From Ammoniphilus oxalaticus (GTDB lineage Bacteria > Bacillota > Bacilli > Aneurinibacillales > RAOX-1), in assembly GCF_003609605.1 (NCBI RefSeq), contig NZ_MCHY01000009.1:365058-429057 (forward strand): DNA of 64,000 nt, read 5' to 3'. The number at the start of each line of letters is the position of its first letter. The first letter of the stretch is position 1. This document shows, piece after piece, positions 34,247 to 44,150 of the stretch. The notes below the pieces were generated by a model, which saw only the letters and a list, made by a program, of their open reading frames with translations, did no database searches and had not been told where the DNA came from. Position numbers and translations under genes: made by a program.

Positions 34247-35278
34247 TTAGAAGTCGATCTTTATTTTAATAAAGTCGGCATTCAATAGCGCCTGAACAAT
34301 AATGACCAAAGCAGGTCCAAGCGCAAGTCCGAATAAGCCGATTAATTTAAACCCGATAAACATACTTGCGAAAGCGGCTAAGGCCGAGATACCCAGACTG
34401 GTGCCAAGAATCTTCGGTTCAATGATTCGTCGCGTGACGGTAATCACGATGAAAAGAATCAGTAATCCAATTGCGATTTTATTTTGCTCATTGATAAATA
34501 AAACGATCGCCCATGGGACAAAGACAGAGCCAGTCCCAAGGATCGGCAAAATGTCGACTAGGATAACGACGAGCGAAATGGCTGCGGCGTAATGAATATT
34601 TAAAATAAATAGCCCGATAAACGTCAACATGTAGGTCAACGTGCTTAACATGAGTTGGGCGCCAAGAAAACCAATCGCCGCGCGATTCAACTCCTTAATC
34701 ACCAATTCAACTTTTTCCCTAGCGGAATCTGTAAATAGATTCATGAATCTAGCTTGAATACCTGGTAAATCTAAACTAATTAAAAACAAACCGACTAAGT
34801 AGATAATGGTCGTAATCAGTAATTCCGGAATCCCCGCAATGATCCCCAACACCCATTTTCCGATGGATGAGGCGAACGCGATCGCTGAATTTTGTAGTGA
34901 CACTAGCGCTTGGCGAATAGTAAATACTGTTTCATCCGGTAGTAAATCGTAATATTTTTCAAACTGCTCAACAATTCCCGCTATCGATCCCATCATATGT
35001 TCAGATAAATATGGTAACCGTTCCGCTAATTGAACACTTTGCACGAAAAGGGTTGTTCCAACCCAATAGCATCCTAATAGGAAAGTCATTAAAAATAAAA
35101 GAAAAGTAATCGATGAAGCCCAAATTCTTTTTAGACCTGTTGTTTTGATGAGTAATCGAATGAGCGGTTCTATTAAAACTGCAGTTAAAAAGGCTAATAG
35201 TAACGGTCCGCTTTTCCAAATGAGGATCGAAAAAAGGATGATAAAAACAAGGACATTGGCGATTTGTCTGCGTGACAT
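34247..35278 (-). CDS. ytvI: AI-2E family / sporulation membrane protein YtvI-like
   Basis: This 343-residue polytopic protein has about seven membrane helices and a soluble loop (about 95-145). C-terminal family motifs include GTGSVFVPWAIVLFI and RRIIEPKILGTSLGISALAAFASMFIG. It belongs to the AI-2E transporter superfamily, and its size and composition fit YtvI of sporulating Bacillales. The transported substrate is unknown. Confidence 0.82.
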   Translation of the reverse strand: MSRRQIANVLVFIILFSILIWKSGPLLLAFLTAVLIEPLIRLLIKTTGLKRIWASSITFLLFLMTFLLGCYWVGTTLFVQSVQLAERLPYLSEHMMGSIAGIVEQFEKYYDLLPDETVFTIRQALVSLQNSAIAFASSIGKWVLGIIAGIPELLITTIIYLVGLFLISLDLPGIQARFMNLFTDSAREKVELVIKELNRAAIGFLGAQLMLSTLTYMLTFIGLFILNIHYAAAISLVVILVDILPILGTGSVFVPWAIVLFINEQNKIAIGLLILFIVITVTRRIIEPKILGTSLGISALAAFASMFIGFKLIGLFGLALGPALVIIVQALLNADFIKIKIDF

Positions 35279-35530
35279 GATCGGCTCCTTACCTTAAATT
35301 TGAGTTCTTTACCATAATCCCCACCTTCCAAAAGCATTAAACGGGCTAAATCGGTTGGATTGAATCTATTTTATCAAATATTCAAAATATATTCAGGTAA
35401 TTGTTTTAAGCATCAACCTTCCAAGCGGTGTCGTAGGTTTGATGGGAAAAGGGTTGTTCAAATGAGGACAAAAATTGATATAATGTTGAATATCGTGAAT
35501 GAACGATGATTTTTGAGAGGAGTAGTCGAA

Positions 35531-35833
35531 ATGAGTTATAAAACGGTCATGATGCGGCCGCAAGATACGGTAGCAACGGCGTTGGAGCAAATTCCCGCGG
35601 GCGTTAAGCTTACGGTCCAGTGTCAAGATCATACCTTTGATGTAGAGCTTAAGGATGAAATTCAGTTTGGCCATAAATTCGCGGTTACACCGATCAAACA
35701 AGGCGAAGATATTTTAAAATACGGTGAGGTCATCGGGGTCTCAACGGGTGAGATTGCGGTTGGCGAGCATGTGCATGTTCATAATTTAGAAGGAAAAAGA
35801 GGGAGAGGGGATCGCGTTGTCAAATCTACCTAA
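35531..35833 (+). CDS. UxaA/SuyA-type small subunit (SAF domain)
   Basis: This 100-residue protein is a single SAF domain, the part that forms the N-terminus of altronate and galactarate dehydratases or the small subunit of sulfolactate lyase. The ending VHVHNLEGKRGRGD is typical. It starts at 35531 behind GAGAGGAGTAG and overlaps the large subunit gene by 17 bases. Together they form one 2-hydroxyacid dehydratase or lyase. Confidence 0.85.
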   Translation: MSYKTVMMRPQDTVATALEQIPAGVKLTVQCQDHTFDVELKDEIQFGHKFAVTPIKQGEDILKYGEVIGVSTGEIAVGEHVHVHNLEGKRGRGDRVVKST

Positions 35834-36992
35834 AGGGAAGTTTTGGGGGTACCGTCGTTCAGATGGAAAAGTTGGCGTTCGGAATCATGTCTTGATTTTG
35901 CCAACGATTACGTGCGCGGCGCAAGCGGCGAAGCAGATTACGGAACTTGTCGATGGAACGGTGTCATTTATCCATCAGCATGGTTGTACGCAAGTCGGAG
36001 TGGATTATGAGCAAACATTTCGTACCTACGTTGGGATTGGAGCCAATCCCAACGTATATGGGGTTGTTGTGCTTGGACTCGGCTGTGAAACGCATCAAGC
36101 GAGAAGTGTTGCTGATGAGTTAGCGAAAACGGGTAAGCCCGTAGAAGTTGTATCCATTCAAGACCACGGCGGAACGTTAATGGCTGTTGCCCAAGGCGCG
36201 AAAATTGCGACACAAATGGTTCAAGATGCCTCCGCGCAAATGAGAGAGTTATGCGATTTCAGTGAATTAATGATTGGAACAGAGTGCGGCGGTTCGGACG
36301 CATGTTCGGGATTATCCGCAAACCCAGCGGTGGGCGTTGTCAGCGATCGAATCGTAGAATATGGGGGAACTGCAATTCTAGCAGAAACAACCGAGTTGAT
36401 CGGAGCGGAACATTTGTTAGCGGATCGAGCGGTTAACGAAAAGGTAAAGAAACGGGTGTATGAGGTGATCGAAGCGATGGAAAGTCGGGCGATCATGATG
36501 GGAATTGATATTCGAACAGGGAATCCAACACCTGGAAATATTCGCGGCGGATTGAGCTCACTGGAAGAAAAGTCGTTAGGGGCAGCAACGAAAGCAGGCG
36601 CCAGTCCACTGCAAGAATTAATCGATTACGCTGAGGCGCCATCGAAAAAAGGGCTTGTGTGGATGGACACACCAGGACAAGACATCGAACAAATGACGGG
36701 AATGGTCGCTGGCGGAGCGCAGATTGTTTTGTTTACGACGGGACGCGGGACCCCGACTGGTTCCCCGATTGCTCCTGTCATTAAGATTTCTACTAATTCG
36801 GCCTTGTTTGAAAGCATGGCGGATAATATGGATTTAGATGCGGGTACAATTATTGAAGGGAAAGAAACAATCGAAGGCGTGGGTCAACGCATTTTGGATG
36901 AGATTGGAATCGTCGCATCCGGAAAGCGAACAAAATCCGAGATATTGAAGCAACATGATTTTGGTATTTGGAGAATCGGCCCCACCTTTTAA
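35817..36992 (+). CDS. UxaA/SuyB-type large subunit of a hydroxyacid dehydratase/lyase
   Basis: This 391-residue protein is the C-terminal domain of the UxaA/GarD family: YRRSDGKVGVRNHVLILPT at the start, then HQHGCTQVG, GLGCET, GTECGGSDACSG and TGRGTPTGSP. Conserved cysteines in these motifs hold iron or similar metals. Candidates are altronate dehydratase, galactarate dehydratase and (2R)-sulfolactate sulfo-lyase; sequence by eye does not decide. The TTG start at 35817 follows AGGGAGAGGGGATCGCG. It is followed by larB and larC. Confidence 0.85.
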   Translation: MSNLPKGKFWGYRRSDGKVGVRNHVLILPTITCAAQAAKQITELVDGTVSFIHQHGCTQVGVDYEQTFRTYVGIGANPNVYGVVVLGLGCETHQARSVADELAKTGKPVEVVSIQDHGGTLMAVAQGAKIATQMVQDASAQMRELCDFSELMIGTECGGSDACSGLSANPAVGVVSDRIVEYGGTAILAETTELIGAEHLLADRAVNEKVKKRVYEVIEAMESRAIMMGIDIRTGNPTPGNIRGGLSSLEEKSLGAATKAGASPLQELIDYAEAPSKKGLVWMDTPGQDIEQMTGMVAGGAQIVLFTTGRGTPTGSPIAPVIKISTNSALFESMADNMDLDAGTIIEGKETIEGVGQRILDEIGIVASGKRTKSEILKQHDFGIWRIGPTF

Positions 36993-37096
36993 ACGGAATG
37001 GCTATAAAAGAAAGACAGCAATCCGATCGATTCGTTTGATCTTATTTAATAGAGGACTGCTACAATGACGCATTTTGAATACGGAAAGATAGGGTT

Positions 37097-37786
37097 GTGA
37101 CAGAGATGGATTCTTTTGAGGATATGGGCTTTAGTAAAGTAGATATCGGTCGCGAAGAGCGAACGGGTTATCCTGAAGTGATCTTTGGACAAGGGAAGAC
37201 GGTCGAACAAGTTCAGGCGATTTTTACTCGTCTCGTCGAAGCGCATGATCGGGCAATGGTTACGCGCGCTTCGGCGGAAATGGCGGACGCGATTAAAACA
37301 GCGTTTCCTGATGCTATGTTCGATCCGATCGCTAGAATGATCACATATGGACAGTGTCCGCAAAAATATAAAGGAACCGTAATGGTGCTCTGCGCGGGGA
37401 CATCAGATGTGCCGGTTGCTGAAGAAGCGGCTCAGACGGCGGCTTGGATGGGCTGCGAAGTGGAACGCGTATATGATGTTGGCGTGGCGGGAATTGATCG
37501 GTTGCTTGCTTATCGGGAAAAGATTCGGGCGGCCTATGTGTTGATTGTTGTCGCGGGGATGGAGGGCGCATTAGCCAGTGTGATCGGAGGGATGGTGCGT
37601 AGACCGGTTATCGCTGTGCCGACTTCAGTTGGTTATGGGGCTCATTTGCATGGGTTGACCCCTTTGCTTTCCATGCTCACTTCTTGCGCGGCTGGCGTGA
37701 CAGTCGTAAACATCGATAATGGTTTTGGGGCGGGCTATTCAGCCGCGATGATGCAACAGCTTGTTTTGGAGGCGGGACAAAAATGA
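37097..37786 (+). CDS. larB: nickel-pincer cofactor biosynthesis protein LarB
   Basis: This 229-residue enzyme is LarB, which carboxylates and hydrolyses nicotinic acid adenine dinucleotide in the first step of nickel-pincer nucleotide synthesis. Diagnostic segments are REERTGYPEVIFGQGKT (about 21-37), GTSDVPVAEEA and NIDNGFGAGYSAA. The start is a GTG at 37097 without a strong ribosome site. A possible promoter (TTGATC ... TACAAT) lies in the gap after the dehydratase. The gene overlaps larC by four bases (ATGA). Confidence 0.93.
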   Translation: MTEMDSFEDMGFSKVDIGREERTGYPEVIFGQGKTVEQVQAIFTRLVEAHDRAMVTRASAEMADAIKTAFPDAMFDPIARMITYGQCPQKYKGTVMVLCAGTSDVPVAEEAAQTAAWMGCEVERVYDVGVAGIDRLLAYREKIRAAYVLIVVAGMEGALASVIGGMVRRPVIAVPTSVGYGAHLHGLTPLLSMLTSCAAGVTVVNIDNGFGAGYSAAMMQQLVLEAGQK

Positions 37787-39066
37787 AGACATTGTATTTA
37801 GATTGCTTTGCGGGGATTGCTGGAGATATGACGTTAGCCGCATTGCTCGATCTGGGGGCTGATCTCGATTATATTACCGAATATCTACGGCGACTACCGA
37901 TCGATCCGTTTAAAATGGAGACGCAGTCGGTAGTAAAACAAGGGATTTCCGCTAAATATCTACAACTCCAGATCGAAGGCGGCGCAGGAGAGGCTGACCA
38001 TGGCCACCATCATCATAATCACAGCCATGAACACCACGATCATAGTCACGGTCACGGTCACAGTCATCATCACGATGATCACCACGACCATGATCATCAT
38101 GAACACCGCCACGCCGCGGAAATTTTGGCGATGATTGAACAAAGCGAACTGCCTGCCCGCGTGAAACAGCGGAGCCTGGCTATTTTTCAAGTGATTGCGG
38201 AGGCGGAAGGAAAGATCCATGGGATGGATCCGAGCGAGGTTCACTTTCATGAAGTGGGAGCGATGGATTCGATCATTGATACGATTGGTGTTTGTCTCGC
38301 CCTAGAGAGCTTAGGAATTGATCATATCATCGCTTCACCCGTTGCGACGGGAAAAGGGTACGCTCAAATGGCGCATGGACTTTATCCGATTCCCGCGCCA
38401 GCGACATTGGAATTGCTAAAAGGGATTCCGTTAGCGGATCTAGAGGTTCAAGGTGAATTGACGACGCCGACAGGCGCGGGAATCTTGAAGGCGTTAGTCC
38501 AACAGTTTAAATCCAATCCAACGGGGATCGTCGAACGAATTGGGTATGGCGCGGGAACGAAAGATTTTGCCCATCCAAACGTATTGCGGGCGATGTTACT
38601 GGATGGAGAGGCGGACAAAGCGGGGCCTGATCAGGAGCAGGTTTTCATTTTAGAAGCGCAAGTGGATGATATGACGGGCGAAGCATTGGGCTATGCAATG
38701 GAAGCGTTGTTTTCCGCGGGAGCCCTTGATGTGTACTACACGCCTATTTTTATGAAGAAAAACCGTCCGGGTATCCTCATTACCGTAATTGCTCATGCTG
38801 AAGCGGTTGATGCTTGTGAACAGACACTACTCGTCGAGACGACAACATTAGGTGTGAGGCATTCAACTTGGAAAAGAGTTGCGTTGCAACGTCAATTTAT
38901 TGAAGTCCAGACGGTATATGGGGCAATCACAGTTAAACAAGCGTTGCGCGGGGATCAACTGCTGAATCAGGCCCCTGAATATGAGGATGTCGCTCAAGCG
39001 GCTAAACGGTATGATGTTCCATTTTTGGAAGTGTATCAGACGGCGTTAAAACAATTGAAACGGTAA
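37783..39066 (+). CDS. larC: nickel-pincer cofactor biosynthesis protein LarC, single frame
   Basis: This 427-residue nickel-inserting cyclometallase begins [21 protein letters not shown] and has GxKDFxxPNVLR-type and [12 protein letters not shown] motifs. A long histidine-rich insert (residues about 73-110, more than half His) should store or funnel nickel. In Lactobacillus plantarum LarC is made by a programmed frameshift from two frames; here it is one uninterrupted frame. Neither larA nor larE is in the window. Confidence 0.93.
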   Translation: MKTLYLDCFAGIAGDMTLAALLDLGADLDYITEYLRRLPIDPFKMETQSVVKQGISAKYLQLQIEGGAGEADHGHHHHNHSHEHHDHSHGHGHSHHHDDHHDHDHHEHRHAAEILAMIEQSELPARVKQRSLAIFQVIAEAEGKIHGMDPSEVHFHEVGAMDSIIDTIGVCLALESLGIDHIIASPVATGKGYAQMAHGLYPIPAPATLELLKGIPLADLEVQGELTTPTGAGILKALVQQFKSNPTGIVERIGYGAGTKDFAHPNVLRAMLLDGEADKAGPDQEQVFILEAQVDDMTGEALGYAMEALFSAGALDVYYTPIFMKKNRPGILITVIAHAEAVDACEQTLLVETTTLGVRHSTWKRVALQRQFIEVQTVYGAITVKQALRGDQLLNQAPEYEDVAQAAKRYDVPFLEVYQTALKQLKR

Positions 39067-39074
39067 GCAGAACG

Positions 39075-39106
39075 AACCAGTCGTATCAAAAACGGCTGGT
39101 TTTTTG
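39075..39106 (+). terminator. terminator of the larBC operon
   Basis: AACCAGTCGT pairs imperfectly with ACGGCTGGTT, followed by TTTTTT. Confidence 0.85.
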
Positions 39107-39211
39107 TGTGTAAATGGTATCCTTATTTTACAACCCGAGTATAATTTTGTAAAATATAATATTAATGTTCATGACGGATGCGCGTGGAACAAAATGAGAG
39201 GGGACGGGTTT

Positions 39212-40399
39212 GTGTCGGAGAAACTTGCAACATTTTTGGAGCAGAACATCACAGAATTAAAACAAAAAGGACTCTATAATGTGATTGATCCTTTACAAGG
39301 CGCGAATGGACCGATGATTACGATTGCCGGGCAACAGTTAATCAATCTGTCTTCGAATAATTATCTCGGTTTGGCGACCGACGATCGTTTAAAGCAGAAA
39401 GCGAAAGAGGCGATTGATCAATATGGGGTTGGGGCCGGGGCCGTGCGTACGATAAACGGCACATTGGAACTACACATTCAACTAGAGGAAAAGTTAGCTC
39501 AATTTAAACAGACAGAGGCGGCGATTGCCTATCAGTCTGGGTTTAACTGTAATATGGCGGCCATATCGGCGGTAATGGACCGACATGACGCGATTCTTTC
39601 AGATGAATTGAACCACGCTTCGATCATCGATGGATGCCGATTGTCGAGAGCGAAAGTTATTCGTTTTAATCATGCGGATATGGACGATTTACGAGCGAAA
39701 GCGAAAGAGGCGACACAGTCCGGACAGTATCAAAAGGTGATGGTGATTACGGATGGCGTGTTTTCCATGGATGGAAATATTGCCAAGCTACCTGAAATTG
39801 TAGAGATTGCGGAACAATATGACCTGATTACTTATGTGGATGATGCTCATGGCTCGGGGGTATTGGGGAAAGGGGCCGGTACGGTCAAGCATTTTGGGTT
39901 ATCGGATCGAATCGATTTTCAGATGGGGACACTGTCAAAGGCGATTGGTGTTGTCGGTGGGTATGTGGCCGGGAAAAAGCAGCTTATCGATTGGTTAAAA
40001 GTGCGCAGCCGTCCATTTCTTTTTTCAACTTCATTAACGCCAGCAGATACGGCCGCTTCTTTGGAAGCGCTTGAGATACTTATGAATAGTACTGAACTAG
40101 TTGATCAACTTTGGCGCAATGGGGATTACTTAAAACAGGGTTTGAAAAAGCTAGGATATGATATTGGGATGAGCGAAACGCCAATCACACCTTGTATTAT
40201 CGGGGATGAACAACAAACACAGACCTTTAGTCAACGCTTGCATGAGCTCGGCGTGTATGCGAAAGCGATTGTCTTCCCTACGGTGCCTAGGGGAACGGGC
40301 CGCGCGCGAAATATGCCGACAGCCGCCCATACGAAAGAAATGTTGGATCAGGCGTTGTCTGTTTATGAACAGGTTGGCAAAGAAATGAGTATCATTTAA
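39212..40399 (+). CDS. kbl: glycine C-acetyltransferase (2-amino-3-ketobutyrate CoA ligase)
   Basis: This 395-residue PLP enzyme of the alpha-oxoamine synthase family cleaves 2-amino-3-oxobutyrate with CoA to glycine and acetyl-CoA, completing threonine degradation. The PLP lysine is Lys243 (GTLSKAIG), with [12 protein letters not shown] upstream and SSNNYLGLA near the N-terminus. I chose the GTG at 39212 ([10 protein letters not shown] follows) because AGGGGACGG precedes it and the length then matches the family. A threonine dehydrogenase gene is not adjacent. Confidence 0.9.
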   Translation: MSEKLATFLEQNITELKQKGLYNVIDPLQGANGPMITIAGQQLINLSSNNYLGLATDDRLKQKAKEAIDQYGVGAGAVRTINGTLELHIQLEEKLAQFKQTEAAIAYQSGFNCNMAAISAVMDRHDAILSDELNHASIIDGCRLSRAKVIRFNHADMDDLRAKAKEATQSGQYQKVMVITDGVFSMDGNIAKLPEIVEIAEQYDLITYVDDAHGSGVLGKGAGTVKHFGLSDRIDFQMGTLSKAIGVVGGYVAGKKQLIDWLKVRSRPFLFSTSLTPADTAASLEALEILMNSTELVDQLWRNGDYLKQGLKKLGYDIGMSETPITPCIIGDEQQTQTFSQRLHELGVYAKAIVFPTVPRGTGRARNMPTAAHTKEMLDQALSVYEQVGKEMSII

Positions 40400-40411
40400 G
40401 ATATAAAAATT

Positions 40412-40440
40412 GCTAATCTGAATTGCAAGTGGTATTATTA
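40412..40440 (+). promoter_or_regulatory. sigma-A promoter of the cshA leader
   Basis: TTGCTA (40412-40417), a 17-base spacer and TATTAT (40435-40440). Confidence 0.65.
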
Positions 40441-40502
40441 GGTAGTGTGTGTACGCAAGAAGTTATATCTGTAGAATTTGAAATCGTTGAAGGAAACCTT
40501 AA

Positions 40503-40541
40503 ATGGTATGCCGAGACGTAATTGAAATTTCATATGTCTAG
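40503..40541 (+). CDS. possible 12-residue leader peptide upstream of cshA
   Basis: The frame encodes MVCRDVIEISYV. GAAGGAAA lies six bases before its ATG, and a terminator-type hairpin begins 11 bases after its stop. The arrangement is that of an attenuation leader, although no run of one amino acid is present to suggest what it senses. Confidence 0.35.
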   Translation: MVCRDVIEISYV

Positions 40542-40552
40542 GGATGATGGAA

Positions 40553-40588
40553 GGGCGTATTCCAAATCAGGAATAGAGCCCTTTTTTT
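40553..40588 (+). terminator. attenuator-like terminator in the cshA leader
   Basis: GGGC-G-TATTCC pairs with GGAATA-GA-GCCC around AAATCA, followed by seven T. It lies between the promoter at 40412 and the cshA start, so it must be bypassed for cshA expression from that promoter. Confidence 0.75.
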
Positions 40589-40639
40589 GGGTTAAGATAA
40601 CCATAATATTGAGATTCACTAAAAAGGAGATAGAAAGCA

Positions 40640-42166
40640 TTGGCTACATTTTATGAATTTGGCATTCACCATAATTTGCTTCGCGCATTAAGTGAGATGG
40701 GTTTTGAAGAAGCGACCCCGATTCAAGCGGAAACGATCCCGATCGCATTAACAGGACAGGATCTGATTGGTCAAGCCCAAACAGGAACAGGGAAAACAGC
40801 TGCATTTGGTATACCGTTAATTGAAAAGATTGACGAAACAAACGGCCAGATCCAAGCTGTAATTTTAGCCCCGACAAGGGAATTGGCTGTGCAAGTGGCC
40901 GAAGAGATAAATCGAATTTGTCAGTATAATTCGGTTAAAGCTTTACCGATTTACGGCGGCCAAGATATTAATCGTCAAATTAGAGCGTTAAGAAACAAAC
41001 CACAAATTATCGTGGCTACGCCTGGACGGTTTATGGATCATATGCGCAGAAAGACCATTCGTTTGCATGCGATCGAAACGGTTGTATTGGATGAAGCGGA
41101 TGAGATGTTAAACATGGGTTTTGTCGAGGATATTCAAACGATTCTTCAGGAGATTCCAGACGAGAGACAGACGTTGTTATTTTCAGCGACGATGCCGCGG
41201 GCTATCCAGGACATTGCCCAACGTTTTATGAACAATCCTCAAATCATTAAAGTGAAAGCGAAGGAAATGACGGTTCCTAATATTACGCAACAATACATTG
41301 AGTTGCCAGAGAAGCAAAAGTTTGATGTATTGTGTCGTTTGTTGGACATTCATTCCCCAGAACTTGCAATTGTGTTCGGCAGAACGAAGCGAAGAGTTGA
41401 TGAATTAGCGGAGGCGTTGCATAAACGCGGGTATGGAGCCGAAGGGATTCATGGGGACTTAAACCAAGCGAAGCGTGATACGGTTTTGCGTCGCTTTAAG
41501 GAAAGTTCAATTGAAGTGCTTGTCGCTACTGATGTCGCGGCTAGAGGATTGGACATTAGCGGTGTGACGCATGTTTATAATTTTGATGTGCCGCAAGATC
41601 CAGAAAGCTATGTGCACCGTATCGGGCGTACAGGTCGAGCGGGTAAAACAGGATTAGCGATCACACTTGTGACACCGCGAGAAATGGATCATTTACGAGT
41701 CATCGAAAGATTAACAAAGCGTAAAATGGATCGTGAAGCGGTGCCATCGTTGGCAGAAGTGATGGAGGGACAACAACGAATTGCGCTCGATAAGCTGTTG
41801 GAGACAGCAAACGAAGGCGATTTGCAGTCGTACAAGACATTATCGCAGCAGTTGCTAGAGGAAACGGACTCGGTCACGTTGCTTGCTGCGGCTTTAAAAT
41901 TATTGACAAAAGAGCCAAGCACGATTCCTGTCCAACTAACAGCGGAAGCTCCTTTGCGCTCGAAAAAGCGTAACTTTGATTCAAAAGGCAAAGGCGGCGG
42001 TGGAAACAGGGGCCGTGGCGGCGGCTATAAAGGAGATCGCGGCGGTCAATATAATCGCGGACGAGATCAACAAGGCGGCGGTGGCGGTCAACGTTCAGGC
42101 GGTCGCAAGCAGTCGGCCAAGCGGACAAGAAAAGCTACGGCTGGGAGCGGGGCCAACTCTAGGTAG
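40640..42166 (+). CDS. cshA: DEAD-box RNA helicase, CshA type
   Basis: This 508-residue helicase carries the Q motif ([15 protein letters not shown]), [31 protein letters not shown], and [10 protein letters not shown]. It ends in a Gly/Arg-rich RNA-binding tail ([13 protein letters not shown] and similar, about 455-500). CshA unwinds RNA in ribosome assembly and RNA decay, especially in the cold. The start is TTG at 40640 behind AAAAAGGAGATAGAAAGCA. The long leader with an attenuator-like hairpin suggests regulation after initiation. Confidence 0.93.
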   Translation: MATFYEFGIHHNLLRALSEMGFEEATPIQAETIPIALTGQDLIGQAQTGTGKTAAFGIPLIEKIDETNGQIQAVILAPTRELAVQVAEEINRICQYNSVKALPIYGGQDINRQIRALRNKPQIIVATPGRFMDHMRRKTIRLHAIETVVLDEADEMLNMGFVEDIQTILQEIPDERQTLLFSATMPRAIQDIAQRFMNNPQIIKVKAKEMTVPNITQQYIELPEKQKFDVLCRLLDIHSPELAIVFGRTKRRVDELAEALHKRGYGAEGIHGDLNQAKRDTVLRRFKESSIEVLVATDVAARGLDISGVTHVYNFDVPQDPESYVHRIGRTGRAGKTGLAITLVTPREMDHLRVIERLTKRKMDREAVPSLAEVMEGQQRIALDKLLETANEGDLQSYKTLSQQLLEETDSVTLLAAALKLLTKEPSTIPVQLTAEAPLRSKKRNFDSKGKGGGGNRGRGGGYKGDRGGQYNRGRDQQGGGGGQRSGGRKQSAKRTRKATAGSGANSR

Positions 42167-42197
42167 AGATTCTGCTAAATAATTAAAGTTTAATCAG

Positions 42198-42230
42198 AAG
42201 GCTGTATTCTTTGGGAAGCAGCCTTTTTCT
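42198..42230 (+). terminator. terminator of cshA
   Basis: AAGGCTG pairs with CAGCCTT, followed by TTTTCTTGTTTT. Confidence 0.85.
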
Positions 42231-42239
42231 TGTTTTCAT

Positions 42240-42426
42240 TCACTATTAAGGGCTAGGATAGATAAATGGAAATCTGGACCCAATCACGCTAAAGTGTGAT
42301 TGATAGCTTAAATCACCGGGAATAATGGAGTGAGCTACGCCTCAATAGAAATTTAGACGTTTTTGTGCTATAACTACAGATAATGGAACGGTCAGATACA
42401 TAAAGCGGAATAGAAAGGTTTGATAG
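42240..42426 (+). other. structured 5' leader of glnS, no known riboswitch recognised
   Basis: About 190 bases before glnS contain hairpins such as AATCAC/GTGATT and AGAT/ATCT inside a GGG...CCC closure (42250-42282). No T-box sequence (TGGNACCGCG) or other riboswitch core was recognised. Confidence 0.35.
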
Positions 42427-44103
42427 ATGATGGAAAGTAAGACCACGTCCTCTAATTTCATTCGAAACATCGTTATTGAAGATCTGGAAGCGAAACGTCA
42501 CGATCAAATTATTACTCGCTTTCCACCTGAGCCAAATGGTTATTTGCATATTGGACATGCCAAATCGATTGTGCTCAATTTTGAATTAGCGGCAGAATTC
42601 AAGGGGAAAACGAATCTGCGTTTTGACGACACGAATCCTCTAAAGGAAGATCAAGAATTTATTGATTCAATTATAGAAGATGTGAAATGGCTCGGCTATG
42701 GGTGGGACGGACTATATTATGCCTCTGATTATTTCGAGGAAATGTATAACCGAGCGATCGTACTTATTAAAAAGGGAAAAGCGTATGTGGATGATTTAAC
42801 GGCCGAGGAAATTCGGGAATACCGCGGTACATTAACTGGACCTGGAAAGGAAAGCCCTTACCGTAATCGTTCAGTCGAAGAAAATCTGGATTTATTTGAA
42901 CGGATGCGAAAGGGAGAGTTTAAAGACGGAGAAAAGGTGCTGCGAGCAAAGATTGATATGTCATCGCCAAACCTAAACATGCGCGATCCTGTATTGTATC
43001 GGATTGCTCACGCAAGTCATCATCAAACAGGTGATAAATGGTGCATTTATCCGATGTATGACATGGCTCACCCGCTTGAGGACGCTATCGAGGGGATTAC
43101 ACATTCGATCTGTACGATGGAATTTGAGGATCACCGACCGTTGTACAATTGGATTGTTGAAGAATGTGAGATGGAGTCACAGCCGCGTCAAATCGAATTT
43201 GCTCGTTTGAATCTAACGAATACGGTGATGAGCAAGCGAAAATTGAAGCAACTGGTTGATAATGAATTTGTCGACGGTTGGGACGATCCGCGTATTCCTA
43301 CGATTTCTGGATTGCGTCGCCGTGGCTATACACCTGACTCCATTCGCGCCTTTTGCCGCGAAATTGGGGTGGCTCGTAATCAGAGCACAGTCGACACACA
43401 AATGTTAGAACACTTTATTCGCGAAGATTTGAAATTAAAAGCGCCGCGCACAATGACGGTCATCGATCCGCTCAAAGTTGTAATTACCAATTATCCTGAA
43501 GGCGAAGTGGAATGGTTAGACGCGGAAATTAATCCGGAGAACGAAGAGATGGGTATGCGCCAAATTCCTTTTTCTCGAGAAATTTATATCGAACGGGACG
43601 ACTTTATGGAAGTTCCGCCAAAAGGGTATCGTCGCCTTTTCCCGGGGAATGAAGTGCGCCTGAAACACGCCTATTTTGTAAAATGCGAAGAAGTGATTAA
43701 GAATGAACAAGGGGAAGTTGTTGAAATTCATTGTACATACGATCCTGAAACGAAGAGCGGTTCAGGATTCACAGGGCGAAAAGTGAGGGGAACGATCCAC
43801 TGGGTTGAAGCGACGCAAGCGATCCCCGCGGAATTCCGCCTGTATGAACCATTGATATTGGATGATGTGGATAGCAGTGAAGAGGAAGAAGAGGCAACTT
43901 TTTTAGATCGTGTTAATCCCGACTCATTACAAGCGATGCAAGGCTTTGTAGAACCGAACATGAAGGATTCGGAAAAGCAAGATAAATTCCAGTTTTTCCG
44001 CCACGGTTATTTCAATGTTGACCCGAAAGATACGACGGAGGACAAGCTAGTGTTTAATCGCATTGTCTCGCTCAGAAGTTCGTATAAAGTGCCGAAGAAA
44101 TAA
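42427..44103 (+). CDS. glnS: glutaminyl-tRNA synthetase
   Basis: This 558-residue class I synthetase shows [15 protein letters not shown] (HIGH, about 36-50), [10 protein letters not shown], and [11 protein letters not shown] (KMSKS variant, about 267-277), then a full beta-barrel anticodon-binding region. The Gln-specific start ([14 protein letters not shown]) and length separate it from GltX. Most Bacillales lack GlnRS and make Gln-tRNA with GatCAB, so this gene is likely acquired. The ribosome site is GAAAGGTTTGATAG. Confidence 0.95.
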   Translation: MMESKTTSSNFIRNIVIEDLEAKRHDQIITRFPPEPNGYLHIGHAKSIVLNFELAAEFKGKTNLRFDDTNPLKEDQEFIDSIIEDVKWLGYGWDGLYYASDYFEEMYNRAIVLIKKGKAYVDDLTAEEIREYRGTLTGPGKESPYRNRSVEENLDLFERMRKGEFKDGEKVLRAKIDMSSPNLNMRDPVLYRIAHASHHQTGDKWCIYPMYDMAHPLEDAIEGITHSICTMEFEDHRPLYNWIVEECEMESQPRQIEFARLNLTNTVMSKRKLKQLVDNEFVDGWDDPRIPTISGLRRRGYTPDSIRAFCREIGVARNQSTVDTQMLEHFIREDLKLKAPRTMTVIDPLKVVITNYPEGEVEWLDAEINPENEEMGMRQIPFSREIYIERDDFMEVPPKGYRRLFPGNEVRLKHAYFVKCEEVIKNEQGEVVEIHCTYDPETKSGSGFTGRKVRGTIHWVEATQAIPAEFRLYEPLILDDVDSSEEEEEATFLDRVNPDSLQAMQGFVEPNMKDSEKQDKFQFFRHGYFNVDPKDTTEDKLVFNRIVSLRSSYKVPKK

Positions 44104-44110
44104 GCAGATC

Positions 44111-44150
44111 AAGCAGGTAAGGGGTCCTCCTTTACCTGCTTATTCTTTTT
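44111..44150. terminator. terminator of glnS
   Basis: AAGCAGGTAA pairs with TTTACCTGCTT, followed by ATTCTTTTT. It sits between convergent genes. Confidence 0.85.

Noticed and set aside
37978-38112. Low-complexity CAC/CAT repeat as a possible unstable repeat or CRISPR-like array
   Set aside because: It encodes the in-frame histidine-rich segment of LarC and has no repeat-spacer structure.
42240-42426. T-box riboswitch before glnS
   Set aside because: No TGGNACCGCG-type antiterminator sequence or terminator pair is present in the leader.
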